A stretch of 64,000 nt of DNA from JADJLQ01 sp031417835 (GCA_031417835.1 JANOWJ010000026.1:62001-126000); one strand, 5' to 3'; shown: positions 44,431 to 54,021, counted from the stretch's first letter. The notes: generated by a model not told the origin, from the letters alone. Program-made: numbers and translations.

Positions 44431-45867
44431 TTATTTAATCGAGGCTAAATATCGAAGGGCACTGATAGATGGGAAGAAAAAATAGGCTCCACCCTTTACT
44501 GTGACAAACCGTTCCAGCCCTTTTATAGTCCGATTTACAGGTTCGTCCTGAATGGTAAAGTTTTGTTCGACTCCCGCATCTAGCAATTCTTTTGCCCCTA
44601 TGATAGGATCAGGATCGTTATAAAGTTGTTTGATTTTGGATACATTGGCCCAGGCATATTGAATAAACTCAAACTGTCTGCTGATATCCGCATTAAAACA
44701 ATTAAATAATAAGCCTACAGCTCCAGTATATGTATAATTGATCGGCGAACCTATGATAGGCTCACCGTACAACCTGGCTCGGCGGATGATGCGATGACGC
44801 CTACTCAATTTTAATGATTCCTTGGGACTAAGATCCTCAAAATTATCTCTTGGATTAGCTCGTCTCACATGCGCACCAAATGGGCATTTCGATCCCTCTT
44901 TATCTTGATGGCTATATCCAAAATTATTATCATCTATAAAAATCCCGGGATCGGAGTAAGGGTAGATGGTGACAGGCGCACCACTGGGCCATCGTCCCAT
45001 CATCTTAGCCGAGAGTTTGATGCTTTCATCTACATTGATCGTGCCGTCTTCATTCTGAGTCTTGTTATTCATATAGTTCCAGAATTTATCCACGTGCTGT
45101 TCAAGGTCTCTGATGACTAAATAAGTCCCATTTCTACCAAGATCCTTTTTGCCGCTCCCCCCTGCATCTGCGGCCAATAAATTCTGGTCTCCCTGATCAA
45201 CCTGGATTAAAGGACTTTGTGGCAATACATTATACTCATTGTGGTATCCTAAAATAAATTCACCTGGCTGGACCATGGTCTCTGCAAGTCCCGGTTGCCC
45301 ACTACCCAAGATTATGGGTTGCGAGATCCCGTCTCTAAATCCGAAATGTTCTTTATTGTTTTCTAAAGTCCTTCCATCAATATATTTTATTTCAAATAAT
45401 CCATTTTGCTCGTAGTCCAATTTTAATTCTTGTACATATTGAAGGCAGATTTCTTCGTTTTTTCCAAAGGCAAGCAACAACACATGTAAACTTGCGGCAT
45501 TAGATTGTTCACTTCCCCAATTCCATTGTTCCGGAGCACCTCCGTCTACATCGCCCAACAATCTTTGGCGATGTGCTGCCGTCATGCCCTCCCGAAATTC
45601 CCTTGAAAAAGCATTCACATTATCCAGATGCATACCTAATGCGATCAACCCCATTGAGGTAAAGGCAATGTTTAAAAAGGTCTTTTGATGAGGATCGACA
45701 ACCCCCCCTGGAGTGGCAATAGCGATATCATCGACTTTATGATTTAACCATTGTTTAGCAGATGGCCCATGATCGACCCGCAGCATGATGTATCTTGAAT
45801 ACATCATATCGGGGTAATCTTGCATCACGTAGGCCTGAATATCATGCAATTCTAAAGAAGTCATCAT
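44431..45867 (-). CDS. Dyp-type heme peroxidase
   Basis: 478 residues with the Dyp family marks: catalytic Asp179 in FGFRDGISQP, the proximal heme ligand His333 in CPFGAHVRRANPR, and the later distal-region RRHRIIRRARLYG with LLFNCFNADISRQFEF. Dyp peroxidases use hydrogen peroxide to oxidise dyes and phenolic or other substrates. There is no signal peptide or encapsulin cargo-loading tail that I can see. The ATG pair at the start (MMTS) leaves a one-codon ambiguity. It starts 7 bases after the upstream membrane-protein gene ends and is followed by the catalase-fold gene, so heme chemistry is shared across this operon. Confidence 0.92.
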   Translation of the reverse strand: MMTSLELHDIQAYVMQDYPDMMYSRYIMLRVDHGPSAKQWLNHKVDDIAIATPGGVVDPHQKTFLNIAFTSMGLIALGMHLDNVNAFSREFREGMTAAHRQRLLGDVDGGAPEQWNWGSEQSNAASLHVLLLAFGKNEEICLQYVQELKLDYEQNGLFEIKYIDGRTLENNKEHFGFRDGISQPIILGSGQPGLAETMVQPGEFILGYHNEYNVLPQSPLIQVDQGDQNLLAADAGGSGKKDLGRNGTYLVIRDLEQHVDKFWNYMNNKTQNEDGTINVDESIKLSAKMMGRWPSGAPVTIYPYSDPGIFIDDNNFGYSHQDKEGSKCPFGAHVRRANPRDNFEDLSPKESLKLSRRHRIIRRARLYGEPIIGSPINYTYTGAVGLLFNCFNADISRQFEFIQYAWANVSKIKQLYNDPDPIIGAKELLDAGVEQNFTIQDEPVNRTIKGLERFVTVKGGAYFFFPSISALRYLASIK

Positions 45868-45873
45868 AGTCTT

Positions 45874-47145
45874 TTATAATAAGTTTAAAAAATCCTGCGC
45901 TTTTTTATCGGACAGATGTTTAAAAAGCAGCGATCGTATCCTAGAGTTATTGTTTACATTTTTGATTGATAGTTTAGGATACGCATTATACCATACTTGA
46001 GTTTGTAATTCCGTATCCCTGCTCCAAGCGAGAAAATGTTCCTCATCATAGGCTCCGCCGAAAAACAAAAATTTTGTTTTGGGAAAATTGGTGGTATTGG
46101 AGAATATTCCCGTCAAGCCCCAACCGCTTTTGTCAATGAAGTCTCCAAGATATTGTTGCCAACTTCCATCGAAATTGCTAAAAAACAACACTCGTTTATT
46201 GTTATCAAACAATACCCATCGGGCAAAATGAATCGTCGGTATACCCATCAACTTGCCTTCTACAAACTTAAATTTTATCAATGTCCTGGAAAATAACATT
46301 AAGAGCTTGAAAGTAAATAACCGCACTGCGCCGGCTTTCATGACGACCAACTGAGTGAATTGATTTTGATATTGAAGATCTTCGTAGGTCTCCAGATCTA
46401 GCATCTTTTTTTCGTTGAGTTCGCTCCGGGTCTTTGTAAAATAGGGGTCGTTCCGTTCATAAATAAATTGAATGATAAGGATAAGGATGATGATCAATGG
46501 GAAACAGATTAGAATCAAGATGCCCAGCAAGATCATGCCTGGCCAATTGACTTTAGGCATTTCAAAAGGAGTTTGAGCCCATTTAAATTCAGCTGTGGCT
46601 TTTACGGCTTCTTGCAGTGCTTTTTGCACAACTTGGGGACCTTGGGCAAGCCAAGATCTAGAGTCAAGTTCCTTACGTAAAAAATCCCTTAATTTGTTTT
46701 CATTCAAGATTTGTACTAAACTCCGGTTGGGCGATCCTCTATAAAATGAAGAGGCTGGAATATTACGCAATAGCAGATAATTATAACGATTTTCAATTGT
46801 TCTTTCATTTATAGCTGGGTAACCAATACAATGTGAGTAGATGGAGTCTAAGGTGTTTTGAGCCTCTACGCATAAGCTTTTAATCTGGTCTTCTTTCGTG
46901 CCATCAAAATTGGAAGAAAAAATCAGCTTTACATTTTCATGATCCGGATTACCTTCTTCATCCTTATCATCGATAATGACCCATCGTGCATAATGGATGG
47001 TACCGATTCGTTCAAAATCTTCATTTTTTTTGTTTAGCAGATCCTGTTTGATTTGATTTAAAACGGTACGCAATTCAACAACTTTATCTTGTCGAACCGG
47101 CACAATGATCGTAATAGGATTCTGATGAGGCATTGAATTGGTCAT
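45874..47145 (-). CDS. duplicated HxARW/SNFDG-domain membrane protein
   Basis: 423 residues made of two copies of one domain. Copy 1 (about 10-110) and copy 2 (about 280-400) share a pattern of His-x-Ala-Arg-Trp-Val (H51, H307) followed about 15-25 residues later by SNFDG (78-82, 323-327). One hydrophobic TM hairpin or helix (about 203-229) lies between them. Sequences of this type occur next to Dyp peroxidases, and the pattern suggests an alpha+beta, possibly ferredoxin-like, fold, which is only an inference. It is the first gene of the operon, 7 bases ahead of the Dyp gene, and may be a membrane docking or substrate partner for it. Confidence 0.6.
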   Translation of the reverse strand: MTNSMPHQNPITIIVPVRQDKVVELRTVLNQIKQDLLNKKNEDFERIGTIHYARWVIIDDKDEEGNPDHENVKLIFSSNFDGTKEDQIKSLCVEAQNTLDSIYSHCIGYPAINERTIENRYNYLLLRNIPASSFYRGSPNRSLVQILNENKLRDFLRKELDSRSWLAQGPQVVQKALQEAVKATAEFKWAQTPFEMPKVNWPGMILLGILILICFPLIIILILIIQFIYERNDPYFTKTRSELNEKKMLDLETYEDLQYQNQFTQLVVMKAGAVRLFTFKLLMLFSRTLIKFKFVEGKLMGIPTIHFARWVLFDNNKRVLFFSNFDGSWQQYLGDFIDKSGWGLTGIFSNTTNFPKTKFLFFGGAYDEEHFLAWSRDTELQTQVWYNAYPKLSIKNVNNNSRIRSLLFKHLSDKKAQDFLNLL

Positions 47146-47778
47146 TACATGTGGTTTTGGGTTTGAGAATATTCCTGTTTAAACATCCCCTATGAAGTCC
47201 GAGCTATATGAGACCCGGGACCAGCAATCAACTTTTTATAGTGACCAAGATATTCAATTATTTGGTATCTTTATAGGATCTTTAATTTTTGTGCTGCGAA
47301 TTGCGATTTGGCCAATTGAATGCAGATTAAATGCAATGTGAAAAATCAATAGATCACCTTGGGCATCGATATCTGAATTTTTTTTACTCCTTCTATACTC
47401 AGAGCAACTTTGATTTGACTTTAATCTGGCACCAGTTGCCTTTCCATCTAATATATTCATTTCCTGTTTTTTCTTTTATTATCCGCACAGATCTCGACAC
47501 GGAAAGGGGTGTTTGTATACTGTTTAAAAAGAACCTTTCCTTAATGCAGGTCAATGATCCTATTCGAGGAGGTCGTTAATTCACCCGTTTGGTGATCCGG
47601 GCAAGAAGTCGATCAAATGAAGTAGCTAAGTATTGGAACACAACAGAAAGTAATACAGTGGCAATCTCATTCATCCATTATATTAGGTAGAGATTTTAGT
47701 TATGCCTTTCCAGATGCCATTGGTGAGTTATACGAGAAACTTCCCCTTTATTTTAATTAATTTGCCCTTCCTTCTATC
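47146..47778. promoter_or_regulatory. divergent intergenic region between heme operon and patatin gene
   Basis: About 630 bases with divergent genes on either side, so it must hold both promoters. I could not place individual elements. A 68-codon minus-strand frame at 47254-47460 looks spurious. Confidence 0.4.
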
Positions 47779-50034
47779 ATGAGAATCTACAGCAAACTCC
47801 TTTTTGATCGCGGTGTCAATGCAAAAGTGGGTCGACCCAACATAAACGACTTACTGTTCATCAACACCTCCTTCTTTAATTTTTTCCTGCCTTTCTTGTT
47901 GACGGTATTGATGCGGACTATACCGCAGGCCAATCACCTCGTATTTGGCCAACTCGAAGGCCAGGACCCGATCTACAGCACGTTATTGATCGGCTTGTTT
48001 ACATTTTATACCATGTTGATCTACACCCGGCAGACCTATTTTTATGAAGACACGGTAGATCAATCCTCTACCTTTAAAATCGTGAATCAGATTGCTTTTA
48101 TGGTACCACTGGGTATCTGGTTTTTGGCTATTACGATTAATTATCCTATGGCCCATTGGCGATCGATCGTAGTATGCACAGCGCTCTTGATGTTGGCTTT
48201 TTCGGCTATTTCTCCACCCAGGTACAATGTATTCCGATCGGCGATCCGCGAACCCCAGATCAATAAACTGATCCTGGTATGTATGGTCTTGATCATCTTG
48301 ATTTTTGTTTTTTTCCTGATCAAGTTTGATGAAATCGGAGGCAAAGATAGATTGTCGGCTTATGTACTCATTTTTATAGTTCTTACCATCTTGATCAATA
48401 GTCTTATCCTTGAATATAAGCGGCGCAAAGAAAAACCGATGGTTTTTCATTGGAAGTCATTGATCGGCAATAGTACGATCAATGCGGTCTACATCATGAC
48501 GATTACGATCCTCCTATTATTATCCTTTGGCAATTACAATAGATTCGGCAATGGATTTGATATCGTGATCCTCTATTTTATTGGTGTCAGGATGATCTTA
48601 TTTTGTTTGGGCGTGTTAGCCCGATATCTCGCCAATGCTCAACCCATTCATTTTTTAAGTTTCAAATTTTTAGTTGTGTTACTCACCTGTATTGGTGTAG
48701 GTATGATCACACGGCCCGGTAAAGGCAGAGACCACTACATCCTGGATGTAGTCACATCGAGTCAACCAAGAAAGACATTTGATGCATATGCAGATCAATG
48801 GTTTAGGGCTAAACCGTTCAATGATACGACGCCGATCTATTTAATATCCGGACAAGGGGGTGGCTCCAGAGCAGGATGTGCGTTTTTTACGACGATGGCT
48901 TTAATGGATTCTCTGTTGGACAATAATACTTTTGCGATGACCACCGTATCCGGTAGTTCTAATGGAGCAGGATTTTATCTGGGAATTAAAAAAGCATTGC
49001 CGGAATCCAAGACCTTTGCAGAGCTGATACAGGCTTCAGACTCTACACGATTGAGGACCATTGACTCCATCTTATATCAAAAGGACTATATTTCTAATTC
49101 TTTATTCAAACTTTTATTCACCGATTATGCCCGCTTTTTACTGGGTAAACGCAGTAATCGGCAATCCAGAAATGTAGCCTTGATGCAAGAAGAAGAAGCA
49201 TCCTATCATCAGCTTAGCGATTATTTGAAACTGAACCCTATTACTTTATTGGATAGTACATGGAGCTCTATGTACGCTCCTTCGGCACCGAATACACTCC
49301 CTCTATTTATGCCATTGACTTATAATATTGAATATGGTGTAAAAGCTATCCATAGTCCGGTGCAACTGCCTGCTAAAAGAATGCGATCCTTTTACTCTGT
49401 GCTGGACAGTATTGGTGAGCAACATGATCTGCAAATCAATCGGTCTATACTCACGAGCCAAATGTTTCCCATCATTAGCGCCAGTGGCAGTATCGATTCT
49501 TTTCATTATCTGGATGGGGGTATCTATGATAATCTGGCTTACGAAACCCTGTTTGATCTTTATCAATTGGTCTTAGCTAAGCGGGATACACTCGCACCTC
49601 GACGGCCTATTATCCTAATATCGATCATCAATGGAAATTATGAAGCCGATCTAAAATTTAATCAGATCAATTCTGAATTGGATGCAACCGGAAACGCAGT
49701 ATCGCAATCTTTGTTTAGCAATCACCCAGCCGCATTTAAAGCTGCAGGGATTTTAACAATGGTCCCACAGGATAAATTTTTTGAGTTAAAAATATTCAGA
49801 CCAGTGGGAGAAGAAAAAGCCTTATCGTTTTGGCAAAAAACATTCAATAGATTTAGATACATGCCCAAAAAAGATAAAGTAGTCCTGTCTCGTTACCTTA
49901 CGATGAACGATATCAAGTACAATATCGTGTACAGTGCCATACGGGAAGTGGATAGTCTGAAGCTAGAGCTTCAACGGTTTTTTAAAACAACGGGTCTTGC
50001 TCCAATAACGGATCCATCCAAACCACACAAGTAA
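47779..50034 (+). CDS. polytopic membrane patatin-like phospholipase
   Basis: 751 residues, paralogous along its length to 35314-37632. About eight TM segments (from about 28 to 310) precede a patatin-like domain with GQGGGSRAG (358-366), nucleophile Ser394 in GSSNG, and Asp579 in LDGGIYDN, so the Ser-Asp dyad is complete. The variant oxyanion motif (GQGGGSRAG in place of GGGxRG) is shared by both paralogues. It is likely a membrane-embedded phospholipase, its active domain on the cytoplasmic side if the N terminus is inside. Divergent from the heme-enzyme operon and convergent with the GlsB/YeaQ gene, 8 bases from its end. Confidence 0.88.
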   Translation: MRIYSKLLFDRGVNAKVGRPNINDLLFINTSFFNFFLPFLLTVLMRTIPQANHLVFGQLEGQDPIYSTLLIGLFTFYTMLIYTRQTYFYEDTVDQSSTFKIVNQIAFMVPLGIWFLAITINYPMAHWRSIVVCTALLMLAFSAISPPRYNVFRSAIREPQINKLILVCMVLIILIFVFFLIKFDEIGGKDRLSAYVLIFIVLTILINSLILEYKRRKEKPMVFHWKSLIGNSTINAVYIMTITILLLLSFGNYNRFGNGFDIVILYFIGVRMILFCLGVLARYLANAQPIHFLSFKFLVVLLTCIGVGMITRPGKGRDHYILDVVTSSQPRKTFDAYADQWFRAKPFNDTTPIYLISGQGGGSRAGCAFFTTMALMDSLLDNNTFAMTTVSGSSNGAGFYLGIKKALPESKTFAELIQASDSTRLRTIDSILYQKDYISNSLFKLLFTDYARFLLGKRSNRQSRNVALMQEEEASYHQLSDYLKLNPITLLDSTWSSMYAPSAPNTLPLFMPLTYNIEYGVKAIHSPVQLPAKRMRSFYSVLDSIGEQHDLQINRSILTSQMFPIISASGSIDSFHYLDGGIYDNLAYETLFDLYQLVLAKRDTLAPRRPIILISIINGNYEADLKFNQINSELDATGNAVSQSLFSNHPAAFKAAGILTMVPQDKFFELKIFRPVGEEKALSFWQKTFNRFRYMPKKDKVVLSRYLTMNDIKYNIVYSAIREVDSLKLELQRFFKTTGLAPITDPSKPHK

Positions 50035-50042
50035 AACCGGAA

Positions 50043-50291
50043 TTATTTCCCCCTAAATAATATATTGACTAATGCTAAAATAACAATAGCGCCTAACGCC
50101 CCTGTCAATATAATGCCTAGTAAGCCCGCACCCAGGCTGACATTTAATTGGCCAAGGACCCAGGTTCCGACAAAACTACCGACTATACCTAGCAGGATAT
50201 TTCCAATGAGCCCAAAACTACGACCTTTAAAAATTTCACTACCCAGCCATCCGGCTACGGCACCAATTAACAATTGTACGAGTAAATTCAT
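50043..50291 (-). CDS. GlsB/YeaQ/YmgE family membrane protein
   Basis: 82 residues, almost wholly three Gly-rich TM helices: VQLLIGAVAGWLGSEIFKG, LIGNILLGIVGSFVGTWVLG and GIILTGALGAIVILALVNI. This is the pattern of the GlsB/YeaQ/YmgE (transglycosylase-associated) family of stress-induced inner-membrane proteins, whose mechanism is unknown. It ends 9 bases after the patatin stop, in convergent orientation. Confidence 0.92.
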   Translation of the reverse strand: MNLLVQLLIGAVAGWLGSEIFKGRSFGLIGNILLGIVGSFVGTWVLGQLNVSLGAGLLGIILTGALGAIVILALVNILFRGK

Positions 50292-50340
50292 ATTTTTATT
50301 TATTTAAGGTTATAGTCAAATATAATTCATTATTCTGGTA

Positions 50341-50890
50341 TTTGCTCCTTACATCGGTTGGGCTTCTCCGAAGCTGTGGTACACTGGAATTTGATTTTTA
50401 CAAAGGTTGGACTTCTCCGAAGCTGGGATATTCTGGTGTTTGATCATTATAAAGGTTGCGCTTCTCCGAAGCTGTGGTACACTGGAATTTGATTTTTACA
50501 AAGGTTGGGCTTCTCCGAAGCTGGGATATTCTGGTGTTTGATCATTACAAATGTTGAGCTTCTCCGAAGCTGGGATACTCTGGTATTTGATCGTTACAAA
50601 GGTTGGGCTTCTCCGAAGCTGGGATATTCTGGTGTTTGATCGTTACAAATGTTGAGCTACTCCGAAGCTGGGATACGGCTGTGTTTGATCCTTACAAAGG
50701 TTGGGCTTCTCCGAAGCTGTGAAGTTGCATACCAAAAAAGCATACAAATCAAAAGGTATAAAGAGGACTGTGAAAAAATCATCGATGTGCCACTTAAAGA
50801 TACGCTGGTGTTTCTTCCTTACAAAGGTTGCGCTTCTCCGAAGCCGTAATACACTGTTATTTGATCCTTACAAAAGTTGAGCTTATCCGC
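50341..50890. repeat. 49-bp tandem repeat array with a hairpin in each unit
   Basis: Eight contiguous units spaced exactly 49 bases apart (the TTCTCCGAAGC core recurs from about 50363 to 50714), a 127-base interruption, then two more units (about 50832 and 50884, the last degenerate). Each unit contains the 13-base palindrome GCTTCTCCGAAGC and a spacer such as GGGATATTCTGGTGTTTGAT; the spacers alternate between two types. The spacers are conserved, so it is not a CRISPR array. Two relic units occur at 33905-33985. Confidence 0.85.
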
Positions 50891-50985
50891 TGGGATACTT
50901 TCAGGGCTGAGAAAGAGTTAAATGAGAAAAACACTTTCTGCATTTTGATCCGGGTCTGAATAAAGAACCAACCAATTGTATTTAT

Positions 50986-52800
50986 TTAATGTTGTTTTAT
51001 GACTGCACTATTTCTTTTTAAAACTTCGGTTTTTAATCTTGGATTGGCTTTGAGCGTGGATTCTTGGATTATAATATTTATAGCTGGGTTTGTTTTGAGT
51101 TGCGCTTCTTGTTTTAAAGGTTCGGCTTGTTTAGCGACCGGTGATGATTCGGATATGGTATTTAAGAGTTCATTGGCCTTGGCTGTTTGACCTATTTGTA
51201 ATAATTGGTCTGCCATCGTCACTTTTTGGATGTCTGTAGCTTCAATTTGATTTATATTATCCATAGCTCTCTTATTGACTTTGATGCGGTCATCTACTTC
51301 TTTTTCTTTAGACTGGACCCTTTTGGTCTGAACCGGATCTCTAGGCTGGACTTTTTGATAATCGTTTTTAGCATTGGAGTAGTCTTTGATCTCCGTATAT
51401 TGGTCTGCCCGTTTTTCATGCAATACGTTTTTATCGTATTTGCTATGATCGATCAGCTGACTAAAGGACAGGATAGCGATGTCGGGCTTTTTGTATTTTT
51501 CGGCCAATAGGCCAGTCTTGAGGGTAATGTTGTGATCGGATGGAAATAATATATTCAGCTTCTGAAGATAAAGCATGGCAGAGTCGGGTTTGCCAGATTG
51601 ATCACATGCATCGACCATGATGCTATAGATTACTTTTTGCATGGTGTCGTTTTGTATACTTTGAGGTCCGAGATCTTTAAAGATTTGAAGCGCAGTCTGA
51701 TACTCTTTTTTCTGATACGCGACCAGCCCCAGGATGTATTGGATCACTCGGGCAAAGAGCGTATCCATAGCCTCGCCACCGGTCAGATCCTGAAGGCTGA
51801 CATTGGTCAGAGCCAAACTAAAGTTTTTCGGAGATGCATTCCACACATTCAATGAATCATTGCTCAATCCAAATCTGGCCTTAAAGCGGTGGTGGGCATC
51901 TAACGTAGTAAGGATGCCGCTAAAGTATAGATCGGCGCCCAATTGTTTGGCTATCGTCGGAAGGTCCGTACTGCTGACATTTTGACCTCGATAACACCCA
52001 GCGATTTTATTTTCATTCTGCAGGCCATATTTTTCACAATTGATCGTGAACTCATCATCGATATCTCGCTCCAGGTTTTTTACATGATCAGATTCTATCG
52101 GAAATATAAGGGCATTGAGTTTTTGCGGTTGGGTAAAAGGCGGGCATAGCTGCGTAGAAGCAGTGACGGTGACAGCGGTAGAGTCGATAGGCTCGGGAGA
52201 GTCAATGTCGATGGTCTTTTTTTTCAGAAAGAGAAATCCTAATACTGCGATGATCGGCAGCATAAAAAACAAAAGAATTCTTTTTCGATCAAATCGAATA
52301 GGCTTATTGATTTCAATGACTTTATCTAAGCCTAAAATAAATCGGATATCCTTATAAAATTTTTCTCGGTATGTAGCCCACTGATCCATCTCCAACTTCA
52401 TAGTCTGAGAGTCATGAATGGAGTGCAGCGAGAGCGGGAGGTCTTCTTTCGCAGGCAACTGACCTCCATTGACAAGAGTGGGGATGATCGTCAATTTTTT
52501 TTCGATAGCATATTCGATTTCTTTACGCACCCAATCGCCTTCCGCTAAGATGCGAGGGCTACCATTTTTATCTTTTTCAAGCCAGTTTTTACCGATCAGG
52601 ATCAGGCAGATCCTGGCATTGCTACCAGCCTGATTGAGCACTTCTTTCCACTTTGCGCCGCCGTGGATATCAGAAGTATCCAGAAACACGCTGTTGTTAC
52701 CAAACACTCCTTCGAGACCTTCATGGATGACATTGACCTGGTCTTGAGTGAGATCGACCCGCCGATAGGAGATAAAAATTGCGTTTAATAAAGCATTCAT
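50986..52800 (-). CDS. TIR-TM-TPR protein
   Basis: 604 residues. A TIR domain (1-160) of the TIR_2 type has FISYRRVD, the BB-loop region VFLDTSDI, and candidate catalytic Glu94 in GDWVRKEIEYAI. One TM segment (about 172-190) anchors it. The C-terminal two thirds begin with a domain containing FPIESDHVKNLERD and QLGADLYFSGIL, resembling the periplasmic-type domain seen in FlgO- or TolB-like proteins, followed by about six TPR-like repeats (AYQKKEYQTALQIFKDLG and similar). TIR on one side of the membrane and TPR on the other suggests a sensor that transmits an outside signal to a cytosolic NADase or scaffold. This is inference from topology. Confidence 0.85.
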   Translation of the reverse strand: MNALLNAIFISYRRVDLTQDQVNVIHEGLEGVFGNNSVFLDTSDIHGGAKWKEVLNQAGSNARICLILIGKNWLEKDKNGSPRILAEGDWVRKEIEYAIEKKLTIIPTLVNGGQLPAKEDLPLSLHSIHDSQTMKLEMDQWATYREKFYKDIRFILGLDKVIEINKPIRFDRKRILLFFMLPIIAVLGFLFLKKKTIDIDSPEPIDSTAVTVTASTQLCPPFTQPQKLNALIFPIESDHVKNLERDIDDEFTINCEKYGLQNENKIAGCYRGQNVSSTDLPTIAKQLGADLYFSGILTTLDAHHRFKARFGLSNDSLNVWNASPKNFSLALTNVSLQDLTGGEAMDTLFARVIQYILGLVAYQKKEYQTALQIFKDLGPQSIQNDTMQKVIYSIMVDACDQSGKPDSAMLYLQKLNILFPSDHNITLKTGLLAEKYKKPDIAILSFSQLIDHSKYDKNVLHEKRADQYTEIKDYSNAKNDYQKVQPRDPVQTKRVQSKEKEVDDRIKVNKRAMDNINQIEATDIQKVTMADQLLQIGQTAKANELLNTISESSPVAKQAEPLKQEAQLKTNPAINIIIQESTLKANPRLKTEVLKRNSAVIKQH

Positions 52801-53001
52801 GATATTTAAAGTTAAGCACCTCTGATGACTCGCACGTATGTATTTATTTCCTCACTAGATCTGAGATCCAATCCTATATGTCGCTAACCCCCTAAATGTG
52901 CCCGACAAAGCGTTAAAAATTCATTTTCACCATTTCTATCCGAGTGAGAGTTAAGAGGATTTGGGGTTCATTTGATCTATTTTAATTGATTATTTTGGTG
53001 C

Positions 53002-54000
53002 GTGAAGGTTGCTTTCCTGTCTTTTTTATTTAAAGGTTTACCGGAATTAGTTTCTTTATACTCGATCCTACAACAAGAAAAGAATTGGGCTAAGCGGACA
53101 GTTTTGACTATTCAACACGCTCAAAATATACAGTTACCAAAAGTAGCCGTGCATAAAATAACCTCGAGGTATGCCATATTCCATGCTATCATTGCCCAAC
53201 CTTTCATTCGATTACATCATCTTAAGATCACCGATACGGAAAAAGAAAGGTTGCTGCATTTTTTTATTTGCGCCACTTTATTCGATGATTTTTTTGATAA
53301 CCCGGGCTATACGCTGCCCCAATTAGAGCGCATATTGTTGCAACCGGAAGCGTGTACTCCTCAACATGATCTTGAATCTTTGTTTATAGCATCCAATAAA
53401 ATCTTATCCACCTATGCTGTACTCAAGCCGGGATATTTAAACGTAAAAAAATCAGTATACCACGCTCAAGTCGATAGTTTAAAACAAATGGACCCAACCA
53501 TCACCGATGAAGATTTAAAAGAGATCACCTTTCGCAAAGGTGGATCTTCTGTCTTATTGAGTCGCTATTATCTTGATCTGCCGAGCAAAGCGGAAGAAGA
53601 ACAATGTTGGTATCAGTTGGGGGCATTGATTCAATTGGGTAATGATATATTCGACCTGTTTAAGGATCTTCAAGAGGGTATCAACACTCTGGCTAACCGA
53701 AGTCGCTCAATTCATGCATTGAAGCAAGAATTAAATATACAAGTAAAAACATATCATGAAGCCTTGAGTAGATTGAATGGTGCTACTGGAGTTCTAAGAC
53801 AAATTCGTTTTCGTACGGCGATCATTTATGCATTAAGTTATACGGCTATAGATCAGTTACAATCATTGGAGAAAGGCAACGCGGTACTGGATTTAAAATC
53901 CATGAATCGCAAATCGCTCATCGTAGACATGGAAAAGTGGAGTAATCGGTGGCGGATGTTGAAATATATGTATGGTTACTCAGGATCTCAATTGGTATAA
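53002..54000 (+). CDS. class I isoprenoid synthase-like enzyme
   Basis: 332 residues, all-helical. Two Mg-binding motifs of class I terpenoid enzymes are visible: DDFFD at 95-99 (TLFDDFFDNP) and N214-D215..D218..K221-D222 in LGNDIFDLFKDLQEG, at a spacing of about 120 residues. A basic cluster (EITFRKGGSS) lies between. This matches the terpene synthase/squalene-phytoene-synthase fold, and the product cannot be told. The start at GTG 53002 is a guess, since no good ATG is nearby. It stands alone between the TIR-TPR gene and the symporter gene, with no prenyltransferase or P450 neighbour. Confidence 0.72.
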   Translation: MKVAFLSFLFKGLPELVSLYSILQQEKNWAKRTVLTIQHAQNIQLPKVAVHKITSRYAIFHAIIAQPFIRLHHLKITDTEKERLLHFFICATLFDDFFDNPGYTLPQLERILLQPEACTPQHDLESLFIASNKILSTYAVLKPGYLNVKKSVYHAQVDSLKQMDPTITDEDLKEITFRKGGSSVLLSRYYLDLPSKAEEEQCWYQLGALIQLGNDIFDLFKDLQEGINTLANRSRSIHALKQELNIQVKTYHEALSRLNGATGVLRQIRFRTAIIYALSYTAIDQLQSLEKGNAVLDLKSMNRKSLIVDMEKWSNRWRMLKYMYGYSGSQLV

Positions 54001-54021
54001 CCTTCATCAAAGATTCAAAGT

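Noticed and set aside
47254..47460. 68-residue minus-strand ORF in the divergent promoter region
   Set aside because: Composition is not protein-like, there is no start context, and it overlaps the expected promoters.
50341..50890. CRISPR array
   Set aside because: The unit period is exact but the spacers are themselves conserved and alternate between two types, and no cas genes are near.
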